Source: Paenibacillus albicereus (GTDB lineage Bacteria; Bacillota; Bacilli; Paenibacillales; Paenibacillaceae). From it: DNA of 64,000 bases. Below, in pieces: positions 36,793 through 44,851 of this stretch. The stretch spans positions 2,194,001 through 2,258,000 of the forward strand of contig NZ_CP051428.1 of NCBI RefSeq assembly GCF_012676905.1, given 5' to 3'. The translations under genes and the position numbers were made by a program. The notes under the pieces are model-generated. The model was not told the DNA's origin. It ran no database searches and saw nothing but the letters and a program-made list of their open reading frames with translations. Positions within the stretch are counted from its first letter, which is position 1; each line of letters opens with the position of its first letter.

Positions 36793-36877
36793 TATCGAAT
36801 TTTAGCGGATAAGATCAGGTTATGAAGTAAAATAATTATTATACCGAAACGATGATCAAAAAGAAAGAAAAATAATA

Positions 36878-36911
36878 TTCGACAGAAGGAAATCCTTTAG
36901 GGGTGTCGAAA
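36878..36911 (+). promoter_or_regulatory. Spo0A autoregulatory promoter: two 0A boxes and a sigma-H-like promoter
   Basis: TTCGACA (36878-36884) and TGTCGAA (36904-36910) are the 0A box in both orientations. GAAGGAAAT (36885-36893) fits the sigma-H -35 consensus RWAGGAXXT fully. CGAAA (36907-36911) is one base from HGAAT, with a 13-base spacer, so one 0A box overlaps the -10. B. subtilis spo0A is known to be driven by sigma-H and by Spo0A itself. Confidence 0.72.
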
Positions 36912-36964
36912 CGATACAACAAGCAAAAAACAGACTATCCCATCGTGATGAAGGAGGACCAACC

Positions 36965-37786
36965 TTGCCAAAGATTGAGGTACTGCTGGCCGATGATAAC
37001 CGTGAATTTACGAATCTGCTGTCCGAATATATAAGCGAACAGGATGATATGGAAGTTACGGGCATCGCATACAACGGCGAAGAAGTGCTGCGTCTGCTGA
37101 AAGAGACGGACCGCGTTCCCGACGTGCTTATCCTGGATATCATCATGCCTCATCTCGACGGACTTGGCGTGCTGGAGCGGCTGCGCGAAAGCGGCCTTAA
37201 TCCGATGCCGAAAATCATCATGCTGACCGCTTTCGGTCAAGAAAACATCACGCAAAAAGCCGTCCAGCTCGGGGCTTCGTATTATATTCTTAAACCGTTC
37301 GACATGGAGATGCTGGCCAATCGCGTCCGTCAGCTCGTCGGAAATCAGGCACTGGTCGCGACCTCCGCTTCGGGAGCATTTTCCTCGAGCTCATCCTTCA
37401 TCAAGTCCAACGTCGTGCCGCTTGCCAAAGGCAAAAATCTCGACGCGAACATCACGAGCATCATCCATGAGATCGGCGTACCCGCCCATATCAAAGGCTA
37501 CCAATACTTGCGCGAGGCGATTACGATGGTGTACAACAACATCGAGATTCTCGGCGCCATCACCAAAACGCTGTATCCCGCGATTGCCGAAAAGTTCAAG
37601 ACGACGCCTTCCCGCGTCGAGCGCGCCATCCGTCATGCCATCGAGGTCGCCTGGACTCGCGGCAACATCGACAGCATCAGCCATCTGTTCGGCTATACGA
37701 TCAACATCAGCAAGTCCAAGCCGACTAATTCCGAGTTCATCGCGATGGTCGCCGACAAGCTGCGGATCGAGCATAAGGTAAGCTGA
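36965..37786 (+). CDS. spo0A: Sporulation master response regulator Spo0A
   Basis: This 273-residue response regulator commits the cell to sporulation when phosphorylated. The receiver domain has D10, D11 and the phospho-acceptor D58 ([13 protein letters not shown]). The C-terminal DNA-binding domain starts near [18 protein letters not shown] and carries the recognition region [22 protein letters not shown]. The start is TTG with GAAGGAGG upstream. It lies directly after spoIVB, as in B. subtilis. Confidence 0.98.
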   Translation: MPKIEVLLADDNREFTNLLSEYISEQDDMEVTGIAYNGEEVLRLLKETDRVPDVLILDIIMPHLDGLGVLERLRESGLNPMPKIIMLTAFGQENITQKAVQLGASYYILKPFDMEMLANRVRQLVGNQALVATSASGAFSSSSSFIKSNVVPLAKGKNLDANITSIIHEIGVPAHIKGYQYLREAITMVYNNIEILGAITKTLYPAIAEKFKTTPSRVERAIRHAIEVAWTRGNIDSISHLFGYTINISKSKPTNSEFIAMVADKLRIEHKVS

Positions 37787-37814
37787 TGATGCGGCAATCC
37801 AATTCCTAGAAAAA

Positions 37815-37850
37815 AAGACCGTTGGGCCGATGGCCGCAACGGTCTTCTTT
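37815..37850. terminator. Bidirectional terminator between spo0A and the coat protein gene
   Basis: AAGACCGTTG pairs with CAACGGTCTT, with an inner GGCC/GGCC pair. An A-run precedes and T-rich sequence follows, so both convergent genes can end here. Confidence 0.88.
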
Positions 37851-37856
37851 ATCGGA

Positions 37857-38153
37857 TTACTTTTTGGAGCGGGATTTGACGGATTTTTTGGCAGGCTTCT
37901 TGCGGGAGATCGTGGAACGGCCATACCCTTCGTGGTCATGACCTTGTTCGGATACGGACTCGACTCCGCCTACGTTCTCATCGCGGCAAACATATTTGTA
38001 CACGTCGCAGCGGACCGGAACGCAGTGATGCCGCGTTACGATCTCGATCGGGTGGACCACCGTGACTTGCTGAGGATGGTACACGTCGCGATAGACGGTC
38101 TGTACGGGATCAACGACGGTTTGAGGCGAACAATGCGAATGACGACAGGACAT
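37857..38153 (-). CDS. CotD-like spore coat protein
   Basis: The 98-residue protein is rich in His, Val, Tyr and Cys, with SPQTVVDPVQTVYRDVYHPQ, VTVVHPIEIVTRHHCVPV and a basic, Lys/Ser-rich tail. This resembles CotD-type inner coat proteins, which share the VVHPxxVV-HxC pattern. GGAAAGGAG precedes the ATG at 38153; the 25 codons upstream in frame have no ribosome site. The coat role is inferred from composition and motif only. Confidence 0.7.
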   Translation of the reverse strand: MSCRHSHCSPQTVVDPVQTVYRDVYHPQQVTVVHPIEIVTRHHCVPVRCDVYKYVCRDENVGGVESVSEQGHDHEGYGRSTISRKKPAKKSVKSRSKK

Positions 38154-38234
38154 TTGGAAAAGCTCCTTTCCTTCGTGAGATACTATAGGGTACGAGTCCG
38201 AAGGGAGGATTGCTTGTGCCAATGCCATGGCAGG

Positions 38235-38519
38235 CTAAACGTTGGGTCTAGGACGCTTCTTCTTGAAGCGGGGCGCGACGTAGTTGTGCTTGCGGTCGCG
38301 GAAGAAAATCCAGCCGCCGATAAAGCCGATGCCGACCGCGAACAAGATGAAGCCGACGATGAACGTCAGCCAGCTGAACTTTGGAATGACGGCGTCGTTG
38401 CCGAATGCGGCAAAATAGTCGAACGTGGCCGTTTTCATCTGGATAAAGCCATAACAGGCGATGAGGCCTGGAATGACCAGAATAAGAATGGCAACGAACC
38501 GGGAAAAGATTACTTTCAT
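38235..38519 (-). CDS. yqzF: DUF2627 membrane protein YqzF
   Basis: A 94-residue protein with two membrane helices (about 6-25 and 42-66) and a basic, Lys/Arg-rich end. It matches the DUF2627/YqzF pattern, a family conserved near the bkd genes in Bacillus. GGAGAGAACGAC precedes the ATG at 38519; the longer frame to 38603 has no ribosome site. Role unknown. It is divergent from lpd. Confidence 0.78.
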   Translation of the reverse strand: MKVIFSRFVAILILVIPGLIACYGFIQMKTATFDYFAAFGNDAVIPKFSWLTFIVGFILFAVGIGFIGGWIFFRDRKHNYVAPRFKKKRPRPNV

Positions 38520-38742
38520 GTCGTTCTCTCCTTCATCCAGCCTGATTGCGCAAAAATAAAGGCTAAGGTGCAGGAATAGCCTATTTTCATCATACTTCAA
38601 CAAACGCCGGCTTGTCCATGCGGTGTTCTTCTCCGGCGAAAAGGAGTAAAATAGGTTCTCGGAGGAGAAGGGGGAAGCTGTCGCCTTCGCCTAGACATGA
38701 ATGATGCGGCAATGTTCCGCATGTATGGAAGGGATCGATCGC

Positions 38743-40170
38743 ATGCCAATTCAAGTGGACGTCGCCGTGCTGGGCGGCGGGCCCGGAGGGTATACCGCCG
38801 CCATCCGAGCCGCGCAAGAAGGAAAAAAAGTCGCGATTGTGGAGCAAGGCAAGCTGGGCGGCACCTGCTTGCATCTAGGATGCATTCCGAGCAAGGCGCT
38901 GCTGCGCAGCGCGGAGGTCTATGCTTCCCTGCTCCATGCGGATACATATGGAATCAAACTCAGTCGCGAAGCGGTAAAGGTTGATTTTACCGCTGTCCAG
39001 GAACGCAAGGAGGGCGTCGTCGAGCAGCTTCATCGCGGGCTCCGGCAGCTCATGAAAAAGCACGGGATCGAGGTGATTCAAGGCCGGGGAAGAATCATCG
39101 GCCCGTCGATCTTCTCGCCTAAAAGCGGCTCGCTTGCGGTGGAGCTGGAGGACGGAGAAATGGAATCCGTCGTGTCCCGCCATCTGATCGTCGCCACCGG
39201 CTCCCGGCCGAGGCAGCTCCCTGGACTGGAAGCGGACGGCGAGACGGTGCTCACAAGCGATGACGCCTTGCGCATGGAGACGCTGCCTTCGTCGATGCTG
39301 ATCGCCGGCGGCGGCGTCATCGGTATCGAGTGGGCTTCGATGCTGAGCGACTTCGGCGTGCGCGTCACGCTCGTGGAAGCCGCTTCGAGAGTGCTCCCGG
39401 GTGAGGACCCGGACGTATCGGCTGCCATCGCCAAGGCGCTCTCGGCGCGCGGCGTCCGCATCTTGACCGGGGCCATGCTGCAGCAGGAGTCGCTGAGCAA
39501 GGACAGCGGCGGAATCAGCGTGGCCGTCCGGCAAGGCGAGACGGAAGAGCGGCTGCAGGCCGACCGGCTCCTCGTCTCGGTCGGCCGCATCGCCAACATC
39601 GAAGGCATCGGGCTGGAGAACACGGATATCGCCGTGCAGGACGGATGGATCAAGGTGAAGCCGACGCTCCAGACCGCAGAGCCGCATATTTACGCGATCG
39701 GCGACGTGACCGGCGGCGTGCAGCTTGCCCACGCCGCCGCTCATGAAGGCATCGCCGCCGTCGAGCATCTGCTCGGACTCATGCCCCATCCGGCGGCGCC
39801 GCATCGCATTCCGCGCTGCGTGTACAGCCGTCCCGAGACGGCGAGCGTCGGTTACACGGAGGAGCAGGCGCGCGCCGCGGGCCATGACCCGATGACGGCC
39901 AAGATTCCGTTCGCTGCCATCGCCAAAGCGATCGTGCACGGGGATTCGGAAGGATTCGTCAAGGTCGTCGCCGATCGCGGCACGCAGGATCTGCTCGGCG
40001 TGCATATGGTCGGCGCCCATGTGACGGAGCTGATCGCCGAGGCGTCGCTGGCGCAATTTCTGGACGCGGTGCCGTGGGAGGTCGGAGCGAGCTTCCATCC
40101 GCATCCGAGCTTGTCGGAGGCGCTCGGCGAAGCGATGCTGGCGACGCTCGGGAAATCGGTCCATTTCTAA
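38743..40170 (+). CDS. lpdV: Dihydrolipoyl dehydrogenase (E3)
   Basis: This FAD enzyme reoxidises dihydrolipoamide of the branched-chain 2-oxoacid dehydrogenase complex with NAD. GGGPGGY near the N-terminus binds FAD, and GGTCLHLGCIPSKALL holds the redox disulfide. A second Rossmann motif (GGGVIGIEWASMLSDFG) binds NAD. The C-terminal interface has HPHPSLSEALGEA with the active-site His. The ATG at 38743 gives 475 residues with GGAAGGG upstream; ATG at 38725 is possible. First gene of the bkd run. Confidence 0.94.
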   Translation: MPIQVDVAVLGGGPGGYTAAIRAAQEGKKVAIVEQGKLGGTCLHLGCIPSKALLRSAEVYASLLHADTYGIKLSREAVKVDFTAVQERKEGVVEQLHRGLRQLMKKHGIEVIQGRGRIIGPSIFSPKSGSLAVELEDGEMESVVSRHLIVATGSRPRQLPGLEADGETVLTSDDALRMETLPSSMLIAGGGVIGIEWASMLSDFGVRVTLVEAASRVLPGEDPDVSAAIAKALSARGVRILTGAMLQQESLSKDSGGISVAVRQGETEERLQADRLLVSVGRIANIEGIGLENTDIAVQDGWIKVKPTLQTAEPHIYAIGDVTGGVQLAHAAAHEGIAAVEHLLGLMPHPAAPHRIPRCVYSRPETASVGYTEEQARAAGHDPMTAKIPFAAIAKAIVHGDSEGFVKVVADRGTQDLLGVHMVGAHVTELIAEASLAQFLDAVPWEVGASFHPHPSLSEALGEAMLATLGKSVHF

Positions 40171-40184
40171 CCGAGGAGAGAAAC

Positions 40185-40236
40185 GGAGGAAAGAGGGCAA
40201 TCGGCCGGAGGACGGCAAAGGTTCCCTTTTTCCTCC
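40185..40236 (+). other. Intercistronic hairpin between lpdV and bkdAA
   Basis: GGAGGAAAGAGGG (40185-40197) pairs with CCCTTTTTCCTCC (40224-40236) over 13 bp with one G-T pair. No T-run follows, so it is not a simple terminator. The right arm region CCTCCTTC (40232-40239) is also the exact complement of the bkdAA ribosome site GAAGGAGG (40292-40299). Confidence 0.6.
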
Positions 40237-40244
40237 TTCGGGGT

Positions 40245-40250
40245 TATAAT
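40245..40250 (+). promoter_or_regulatory. Candidate -10 of a bkdAA promoter
   Basis: A perfect TATAAT lies 57 bases before bkdAA with no good -35. No sigma-54 -24/-12 pair was seen here or before lpdV, unlike the SigL-dependent bkd operon of B. subtilis. Confidence 0.4.
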
Positions 40251-40306
40251 ACTGCTATCAAGTATTAGTACCAGGTAACAAGACTGGAGATGAAGGAGGT
40301 TCCTCC

Positions 40307-41329
40307 ATGAGCCGTCAACAGGTGGATTCGCGTCATCGCGAGCTGGGCTTGTCCGACGAGGAAGCGGTCGGGATGTACAAGATGATGAGAAGCGCGAGGA
40401 TGTTCGACGAAAGGGTGCTGCTGCTGCAGCGCGCCGGCAAGATCAACTTCCACGTGTCCGGCATCGGCCAGGAGGCGGCGCAGGTGGCGGCCGCATGGGC
40501 GCTCGATCGGGACGAGGATTATTTCCTCCCTTATTATCGCGACTACGGCTTCGTGCTGACGGTCGGCATGACGCTGCGCGAGCTGATGCTGTCGGTATTC
40601 GCCAAGGCGGAGGACCCGACGAGCGGCGGCCGCCAGATGCCGGGCCACTTCGGACATAAGAAGCTCCGCATCGTCACCGGCTCCTCTCCCGTGACGACGC
40701 AGGTGCCGCACGCGGTCGGCATCGCGCTCGCCGCCAAGCTGAAAGGGCGCAAGCTCGTGAGCTTCGTGACGTTCGGAGAGGGCTCGAGCAATCAGGGCGA
40801 CTTCCATGAGGGCTGCAACTTCGCGGGCGTCCACAAGCTGCCGGTCATCCTCATGTGCGAGAACAACCAGTATGCGATCTCCGTGCCGGTCCACAAGCAG
40901 CTGGGCGGACGTGTCGCGGATCGCGCGCTCGGATACGGCTTCGAGGGTCTCCGCGTGGACGGCAACGATGCGCTGGCGGTGTATGCGGCAGTCAAGGATG
41001 CCCGCGAGCGGGCGCTGTCCGGCGGCGGACCGACGCTCATCGAGGCGATGATGTACCGGCTGTCGCCGCATTCCACATCGGACAACGACCTGGCGTACCG
41101 GACCAAGGAAGAGGTCGAGGAAAACCGGGGCCGCGACGGAGTGGCGGCGTTCCGCCGCTACCTGGAGGAAGCCGGGATCTGGAGCGCGGAGCAGGAAGAC
41201 GAGCTGGCCGCGGCGATCCGGCGGGAGATGGACGAGGCGACCCGCTACGCGGACGAGGCTCCGTTCCCGACGCCGGAGAGCACGCTGTGGCATGTGTATG
41301 AAGGCGATGCGCCGCAAGGAGGACGTTAA
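40307..41329 (+). CDS. bkdAA: Branched-chain 2-oxoacid dehydrogenase E1 alpha
   Basis: The 340-residue thiamine diphosphate subunit decarboxylates the 2-oxoacids of valine, leucine and isoleucine. The TPP-binding motif is GEGSSNQGDFHEGCNFAGV...CENNQYAISVP (about 160-196). The phosphorylation-loop-like RLSPHSTSDND is conserved as in branched-chain rather than pyruvate enzymes. AAGGAGG precedes the ATG. bkdAB follows after one base. Confidence 0.94.
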   Translation: MSRQQVDSRHRELGLSDEEAVGMYKMMRSARMFDERVLLLQRAGKINFHVSGIGQEAAQVAAAWALDRDEDYFLPYYRDYGFVLTVGMTLRELMLSVFAKAEDPTSGGRQMPGHFGHKKLRIVTGSSPVTTQVPHAVGIALAAKLKGRKLVSFVTFGEGSSNQGDFHEGCNFAGVHKLPVILMCENNQYAISVPVHKQLGGRVADRALGYGFEGLRVDGNDALAVYAAVKDARERALSGGGPTLIEAMMYRLSPHSTSDNDLAYRTKEEVEENRGRDGVAAFRRYLEEAGIWSAEQEDELAAAIRREMDEATRYADEAPFPTPESTLWHVYEGDAPQGGR

Positions 41330-41330
41330 G

Positions 41331-42314
41331 ATGCCGGTCATGGACTATATCGAGGCGATCCGCCTCGCGATGAAGGAAGAGATGGAGCGCGATCCGGACG
41401 TATTCGTGCTCGGCGAGGATGTCGGCGTCAAGGGCGGCGTCTTCACGACGACCAAAGGGCTGCAGGAGCAGTTCGGCGAGGCGCGGGTGATGGATACGCC
41501 GCTGTCCGAATCGGCGATCGCCGGCGTGGCGATCGGCGCGGCGATGTACGGCATGAAGCCGATCGCCGAGATGCAGTACTCCGACTTCATGTTTCCCGCG
41601 ACGAACCAGATCATCAGCGAGGCGGCGAAAATCCGCTACCGCTCCAACAACGACTGGAGCTGTCCCGTCGTCATCCGAGCGCCGATCGGAGGCGGCATTT
41701 TCGGAGGCCTTTACCATTCGCAATGTCCGGAGTCGGTGTTTTTCGGCACGCCGGGACTCAAGATCGTCGCGCCGTATTCGCCGGCGGACGCCAAGGGGCT
41801 GCTGACGGCGGCGATCCGCGATCCCGATCCGGTCCTTTTCTTCGAAAATAAAAAATGCTACCGGCTCGTCACCGGTCCGGTGCCGGAAGGCGAGCACGTG
41901 GTGGAAATCGGCAAGTCGAACGTGCTGCGCGAAGGCGACGACATCACGGTCATCAGCTACAGCCTGCCGCTGCATTTCGCGATGCAGGCGGCGGAGGAGC
42001 TGCAGGAGGAGGGCATCAGCGCCCACATCCTCGATCTGCGGACGCTGCAGCCGCTCGACAAGGAAGGCATCCTGGCGGCCGCTCGCCGGACGGGCAAGGT
42101 GCTCATCATCCATGAGGACAACAAGACGGGCGGCATCGGAGCCGAGGTGTCGGCGATCATCGCCGAGGAAATGCTGTACGAGCTCGATGCGCCGATTCGC
42201 CGGCTCTGCGGTCCGGACGTGCCGGCCATGCCGATCAACCCGCCGGGGGAGAAGTTCTTCATGCTGAACAAGGACAAGGTGCTGGCCGCGATGAGAGAGC
42301 TCGCGCTGTACTGA
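41331..42314 (+). CDS. bkdAB: Branched-chain 2-oxoacid dehydrogenase E1 beta
   Basis: This 327-residue subunit pairs with E1 alpha. It has LGEDVGVKGGVFTTTKGL, DTPLSESAIAGVAIGAAMYG and the transketolase C-domain (VLREGDDITVISYSLPL). ATG at 41331 has AAGGAGG upstream; an earlier in-frame start lies inside bkdAA. Products feed branched-chain fatty acid synthesis, which is dominant in Paenibacillus-like membranes. Confidence 0.95.
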   Translation: MPVMDYIEAIRLAMKEEMERDPDVFVLGEDVGVKGGVFTTTKGLQEQFGEARVMDTPLSESAIAGVAIGAAMYGMKPIAEMQYSDFMFPATNQIISEAAKIRYRSNNDWSCPVVIRAPIGGGIFGGLYHSQCPESVFFGTPGLKIVAPYSPADAKGLLTAAIRDPDPVLFFENKKCYRLVTGPVPEGEHVVEIGKSNVLREGDDITVISYSLPLHFAMQAAEELQEEGISAHILDLRTLQPLDKEGILAAARRTGKVLIIHEDNKTGGIGAEVSAIIAEEMLYELDAPIRRLCGPDVPAMPINPPGEKFFMLNKDKVLAAMRELALY

Positions 42315-42388
42315 TCGGCGGGTCCCGTCCGCCAGCATACTGAGATTCGGAAGGCCGTGACCGGCCTTCCGGCAAGGAGCGAATTCCG

Positions 42389-43792
42389 ATGAAAGCAGCA
42401 ACGATCCACGAAATCGCCATGCCGCAGCTGGCCGAGTCGGTCGTGAGCGCGACGATCGAGCGCTGGCTGAAGCAGCCCGGCGACAACGTAAGCATGTACG
42501 AGCCCTTATGCGAAATCATTACCGATAAAGTCGGAGCCGAAATTCCGTCGACGATCGAAGGCACGCTGGTCAAGCTGCTTGTCGGCGCGGGAGAGACGGT
42601 CGAGGTCGGCACGCCGATCTGCCTGATCGAATCCATCGCGCCTGCGGCGGAGCCCGCAGCGACGGCGGAGCCGCCTGCCGCGAGGGCCGATCATGCCGGT
42701 GCGCCCGCGGCGGCAGCTTCGGCTCCGGGCCGTCCTGCGGCCGCCGAAAGCATGCGCGGCCGCTATTCCCCGGCCGTGCTCCAGCTGTCCGCCGAGCATG
42801 GCATCGATCCATCGGCCGTGCAGGGCACGGGAGCGGGAGGCCGGGTGACGCGCAAGGATATCCTCGCGCATGCCGCTTCGGGAGCCAAGCCGGCAACCGC
42901 TCAGCCGCTGCCGGTCCAGCCGGCTGCGCAAGGCGCGCAGGCGGCGAGCTCCGCTTCGGCGGCCGTACCGCCGCAGCTCGATGCGGGCGACCGGATCGTC
43001 GAGGCGAGAGGACCGGTGCGCTCCTCCGGCCTGCATCTGACCGAGACGCCGCGCATTCCATCGGTCGAGATCGAGGGCCAGGCGATCCCGGGCAGGGGAG
43101 AGACATTCATCGACGTCACCCCGGTCCGCAACACGATCGCCTCGCGCATGCGCCAGAGCGTGACGGAAATTCCGCATGGCTGGATGATGATCGAGGTCGA
43201 CGTGACCAACCTCGTCGTTCTCCGCAGCAAGCTCAAGGACGACTTCAAGAAGCGCGAAGGCACGAATCTGACGTACTTGGCCTTTTTCATCAAGGCGGTC
43301 GTCAATGCGATCAAGGACTTCCCGATCATCAACTCGGTCTGGGCGGTCGACAAGATCATCGTCAAGCGCGACATCAACATCTCGCTGTCGGTCGGCACCG
43401 AGGATTCCGTCGTCACGCCGGTCATCAAAAACGCCGACCAGAAAAACATCGCCGGCCTGGCGCATGAGATCGAGATGCTCGCCCGCAAGACGCGCGAAGG
43501 CAAGCTGAAGCTGGACGACGTGCAGGGCGGGACGTTCACCGTCAACAATACCGGCTCGTTCGGAGCGATCCTGACGCAGCCGATCATCAACTACCCGCAG
43601 GCGGCGATCATCACGTTCGAGTCGATCGTGAAGCGTCCGGTCGTCATCAACGACATGCTGGCCGTGCGCTCGATGGCCAACATCTGCCTGTCGCTCGACC
43701 ACCGCATCCTGGACGGCGTCATCTGCGGTCGGTTCCTGCAGCGCGTCAAGGAGAACCTGGAGAGCTTCAGTTCGGAAACGCATCTTTATTAA
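42389..43792 (+). CDS. bkdB: Branched-chain 2-oxoacid dehydrogenase E2 (lipoamide acyltransferase)
   Basis: A 467-residue core subunit. An N-terminal lipoyl domain holds the modified Lys in CEIITDKVGAEIPS (near residue 44). Ala/Pro-rich linkers follow, then a peripheral subunit-binding domain (RYSPAVLQLSAEHGIDPSAVQG, about 125-150) and the catalytic domain ending with SLDHRILDG (catalytic His and Asp). CAAGGAGCG precedes the ATG. It needs lipoylation, which the next gene supplies. Confidence 0.95.
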   Translation: MKAATIHEIAMPQLAESVVSATIERWLKQPGDNVSMYEPLCEIITDKVGAEIPSTIEGTLVKLLVGAGETVEVGTPICLIESIAPAAEPAATAEPPAARADHAGAPAAAASAPGRPAAAESMRGRYSPAVLQLSAEHGIDPSAVQGTGAGGRVTRKDILAHAASGAKPATAQPLPVQPAAQGAQAASSASAAVPPQLDAGDRIVEARGPVRSSGLHLTETPRIPSVEIEGQAIPGRGETFIDVTPVRNTIASRMRQSVTEIPHGWMMIEVDVTNLVVLRSKLKDDFKKREGTNLTYLAFFIKAVVNAIKDFPIINSVWAVDKIIVKRDINISLSVGTEDSVVTPVIKNADQKNIAGLAHEIEMLARKTREGKLKLDDVQGGTFTVNNTGSFGAILTQPIINYPQAAIITFESIVKRPVVINDMLAVRSMANICLSLDHRILDGVICGRFLQRVKENLESFSSETHLY

Positions 43793-43838
43793 GCCGCACG
43801 ACACCTACGACAACGACAACAGGAGCAGGAGGAACCGG

Positions 43839-44525
43839 ATGGACGCGAACCATGAAGCGCGGCCGCTTGCCGCGCGCTATATCGACTTCATCGACTACGG
43901 AGAGGCCTGGGAGCTGCAAAAGGAATACGTGGGGGAGATCGACCGGGAGGAGCGCGTGGAAACGCTGCTCCTTCTTCAGCATCCGCCGACCTATACGCTC
44001 GGCACGGACCGGCATCCGGAGCATCTGCTGCTGGCGCCGGAGGAGCTGAAGGCCCGCGGCATCTCGGTGTACGAGATCGACCGCGGAGGAGACATCACCT
44101 ATCACGGGCCGGGACAGCTCGTCGGCTACCCGCTGATACGGCTCGACGCCAAAGGACTGGATCTGCACGGCTTCCTGCGCGAGCTGGAGCAGGTGCTGAT
44201 CGACTGGCTCGCCGGCTACGGCATCGAGGGAGGACGCAAGCCGGAGTATACCGGCGTCTGGGTCGGAGACAAGAAGATCGCCGCGATCGGCATCAAGTTC
44301 AACCGCTCCCGGACGCGGCGCGGCTTCGTGACGAGTCATGGCTTTGCCCTGAACCTCAAGGCGGGCATCGGCGAGGAAGGCTTCGCCGGCATCGTGCCGT
44401 GCGGCATCCAGCAGTTCGGCGTCACTTCGTTCGAGGATCTGACCGGACAAGCGATGAAGCCGGAACAGGCGGCGCGGGAGCTGCTTCCGCACTTCATGCG
44501 GCGGTTCGGCTTCCGGCCGGGCTGA
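43839..44525 (+). CDS. lipB: Octanoyl-[acyl-carrier-protein] transferase LipB
   Basis: This 228-residue enzyme moves octanoyl from ACP to the lipoyl domain lysine, the first step of lipoate assembly. The motifs are GGDITYHGPGQLVGYPL (about 84-100), the catalytic Lys in KKIAAIGIKF and the catalytic Cys in IVPCGIQQFGVTS. This is the E. coli-type LipB rather than the LipM used by B. subtilis. AGGAGGAACC precedes the ATG. It follows bkdB by 46 bases and probably shares the transcript. Confidence 0.95.
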   Translation: MDANHEARPLAARYIDFIDYGEAWELQKEYVGEIDREERVETLLLLQHPPTYTLGTDRHPEHLLLAPEELKARGISVYEIDRGGDITYHGPGQLVGYPLIRLDAKGLDLHGFLRELEQVLIDWLAGYGIEGGRKPEYTGVWVGDKKIAAIGIKFNRSRTRRGFVTSHGFALNLKAGIGEEGFAGIVPCGIQQFGVTSFEDLTGQAMKPEQAARELLPHFMRRFGFRPG

Positions 44526-44528
44526 ACG

Positions 44529-44580
44529 AAAAAAAGAACGGGACTCGCGGCGCGGCGCGCCGGGAAGTCCCGTCCTTTCT
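44529..44580. terminator. Bidirectional terminator between lipB and the Prli42-like gene
   Basis: An A-run and GGGACT pair with AGTCCC and a following CTTTCTT, with a G+C-rich inner part. It lies between two convergent genes. Confidence 0.75.
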
Positions 44581-44678
44581 TAAAACAGCAGTCCGATGCT
44601 CGATACGACGGTCGTCACCAACAACGTAATCAGCACGACGTAGATGACGATCTTGATGGCTCGTCCTTGAGGATTCAA
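44580..44678 (-). CDS. prli42: Prli42-like stressosome-associated miniprotein
   Basis: The 32-residue protein has a short basic head (NPQGRAIKI) followed by one hydrophobic helix with V-x-L-I-T-L-L-V-T-T and a tail ending SSIGLLF. This is the pattern of Prli42, a membrane miniprotein that tethers the stressosome in Listeria and is widespread in Firmicutes. TTG at 44678 has GGAAGGAG nine bases upstream; the longer frame to 44771 has no ribosome site. The length matches the 31-residue Listeria protein. Identification is from pattern recall, not a search. Confidence 0.68.
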   Translation of the reverse strand: MNPQGRAIKIVIYVVLITLLVTTVVSSIGLLF

Positions 44679-44851
44679 TGCAATCGACTCCTTCCGAAGG
44701 TCGCCTGCGGCTTCGGCGAGGCGAGTCAGCTTCACCCCTCTATTGTACCGAAAACCTTCGCAAGATGCCAAGCCTTCATGGCGGCTTCCGAGGAGAAAAA
44801 ACCAAAAGCAGCGGTCTGCCTACGGGCGGGGCCGGAAAGGCGGAGAAAGCG

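Noticed and set aside
38520-38742. Sigma-54 (SigL) promoter for the bkd operon, as in B. subtilis
   Set aside because: No TGGCAC-N5-TTGC pair was found before lpdV or bkdAA, and no bkdR-like activator gene is in the window.
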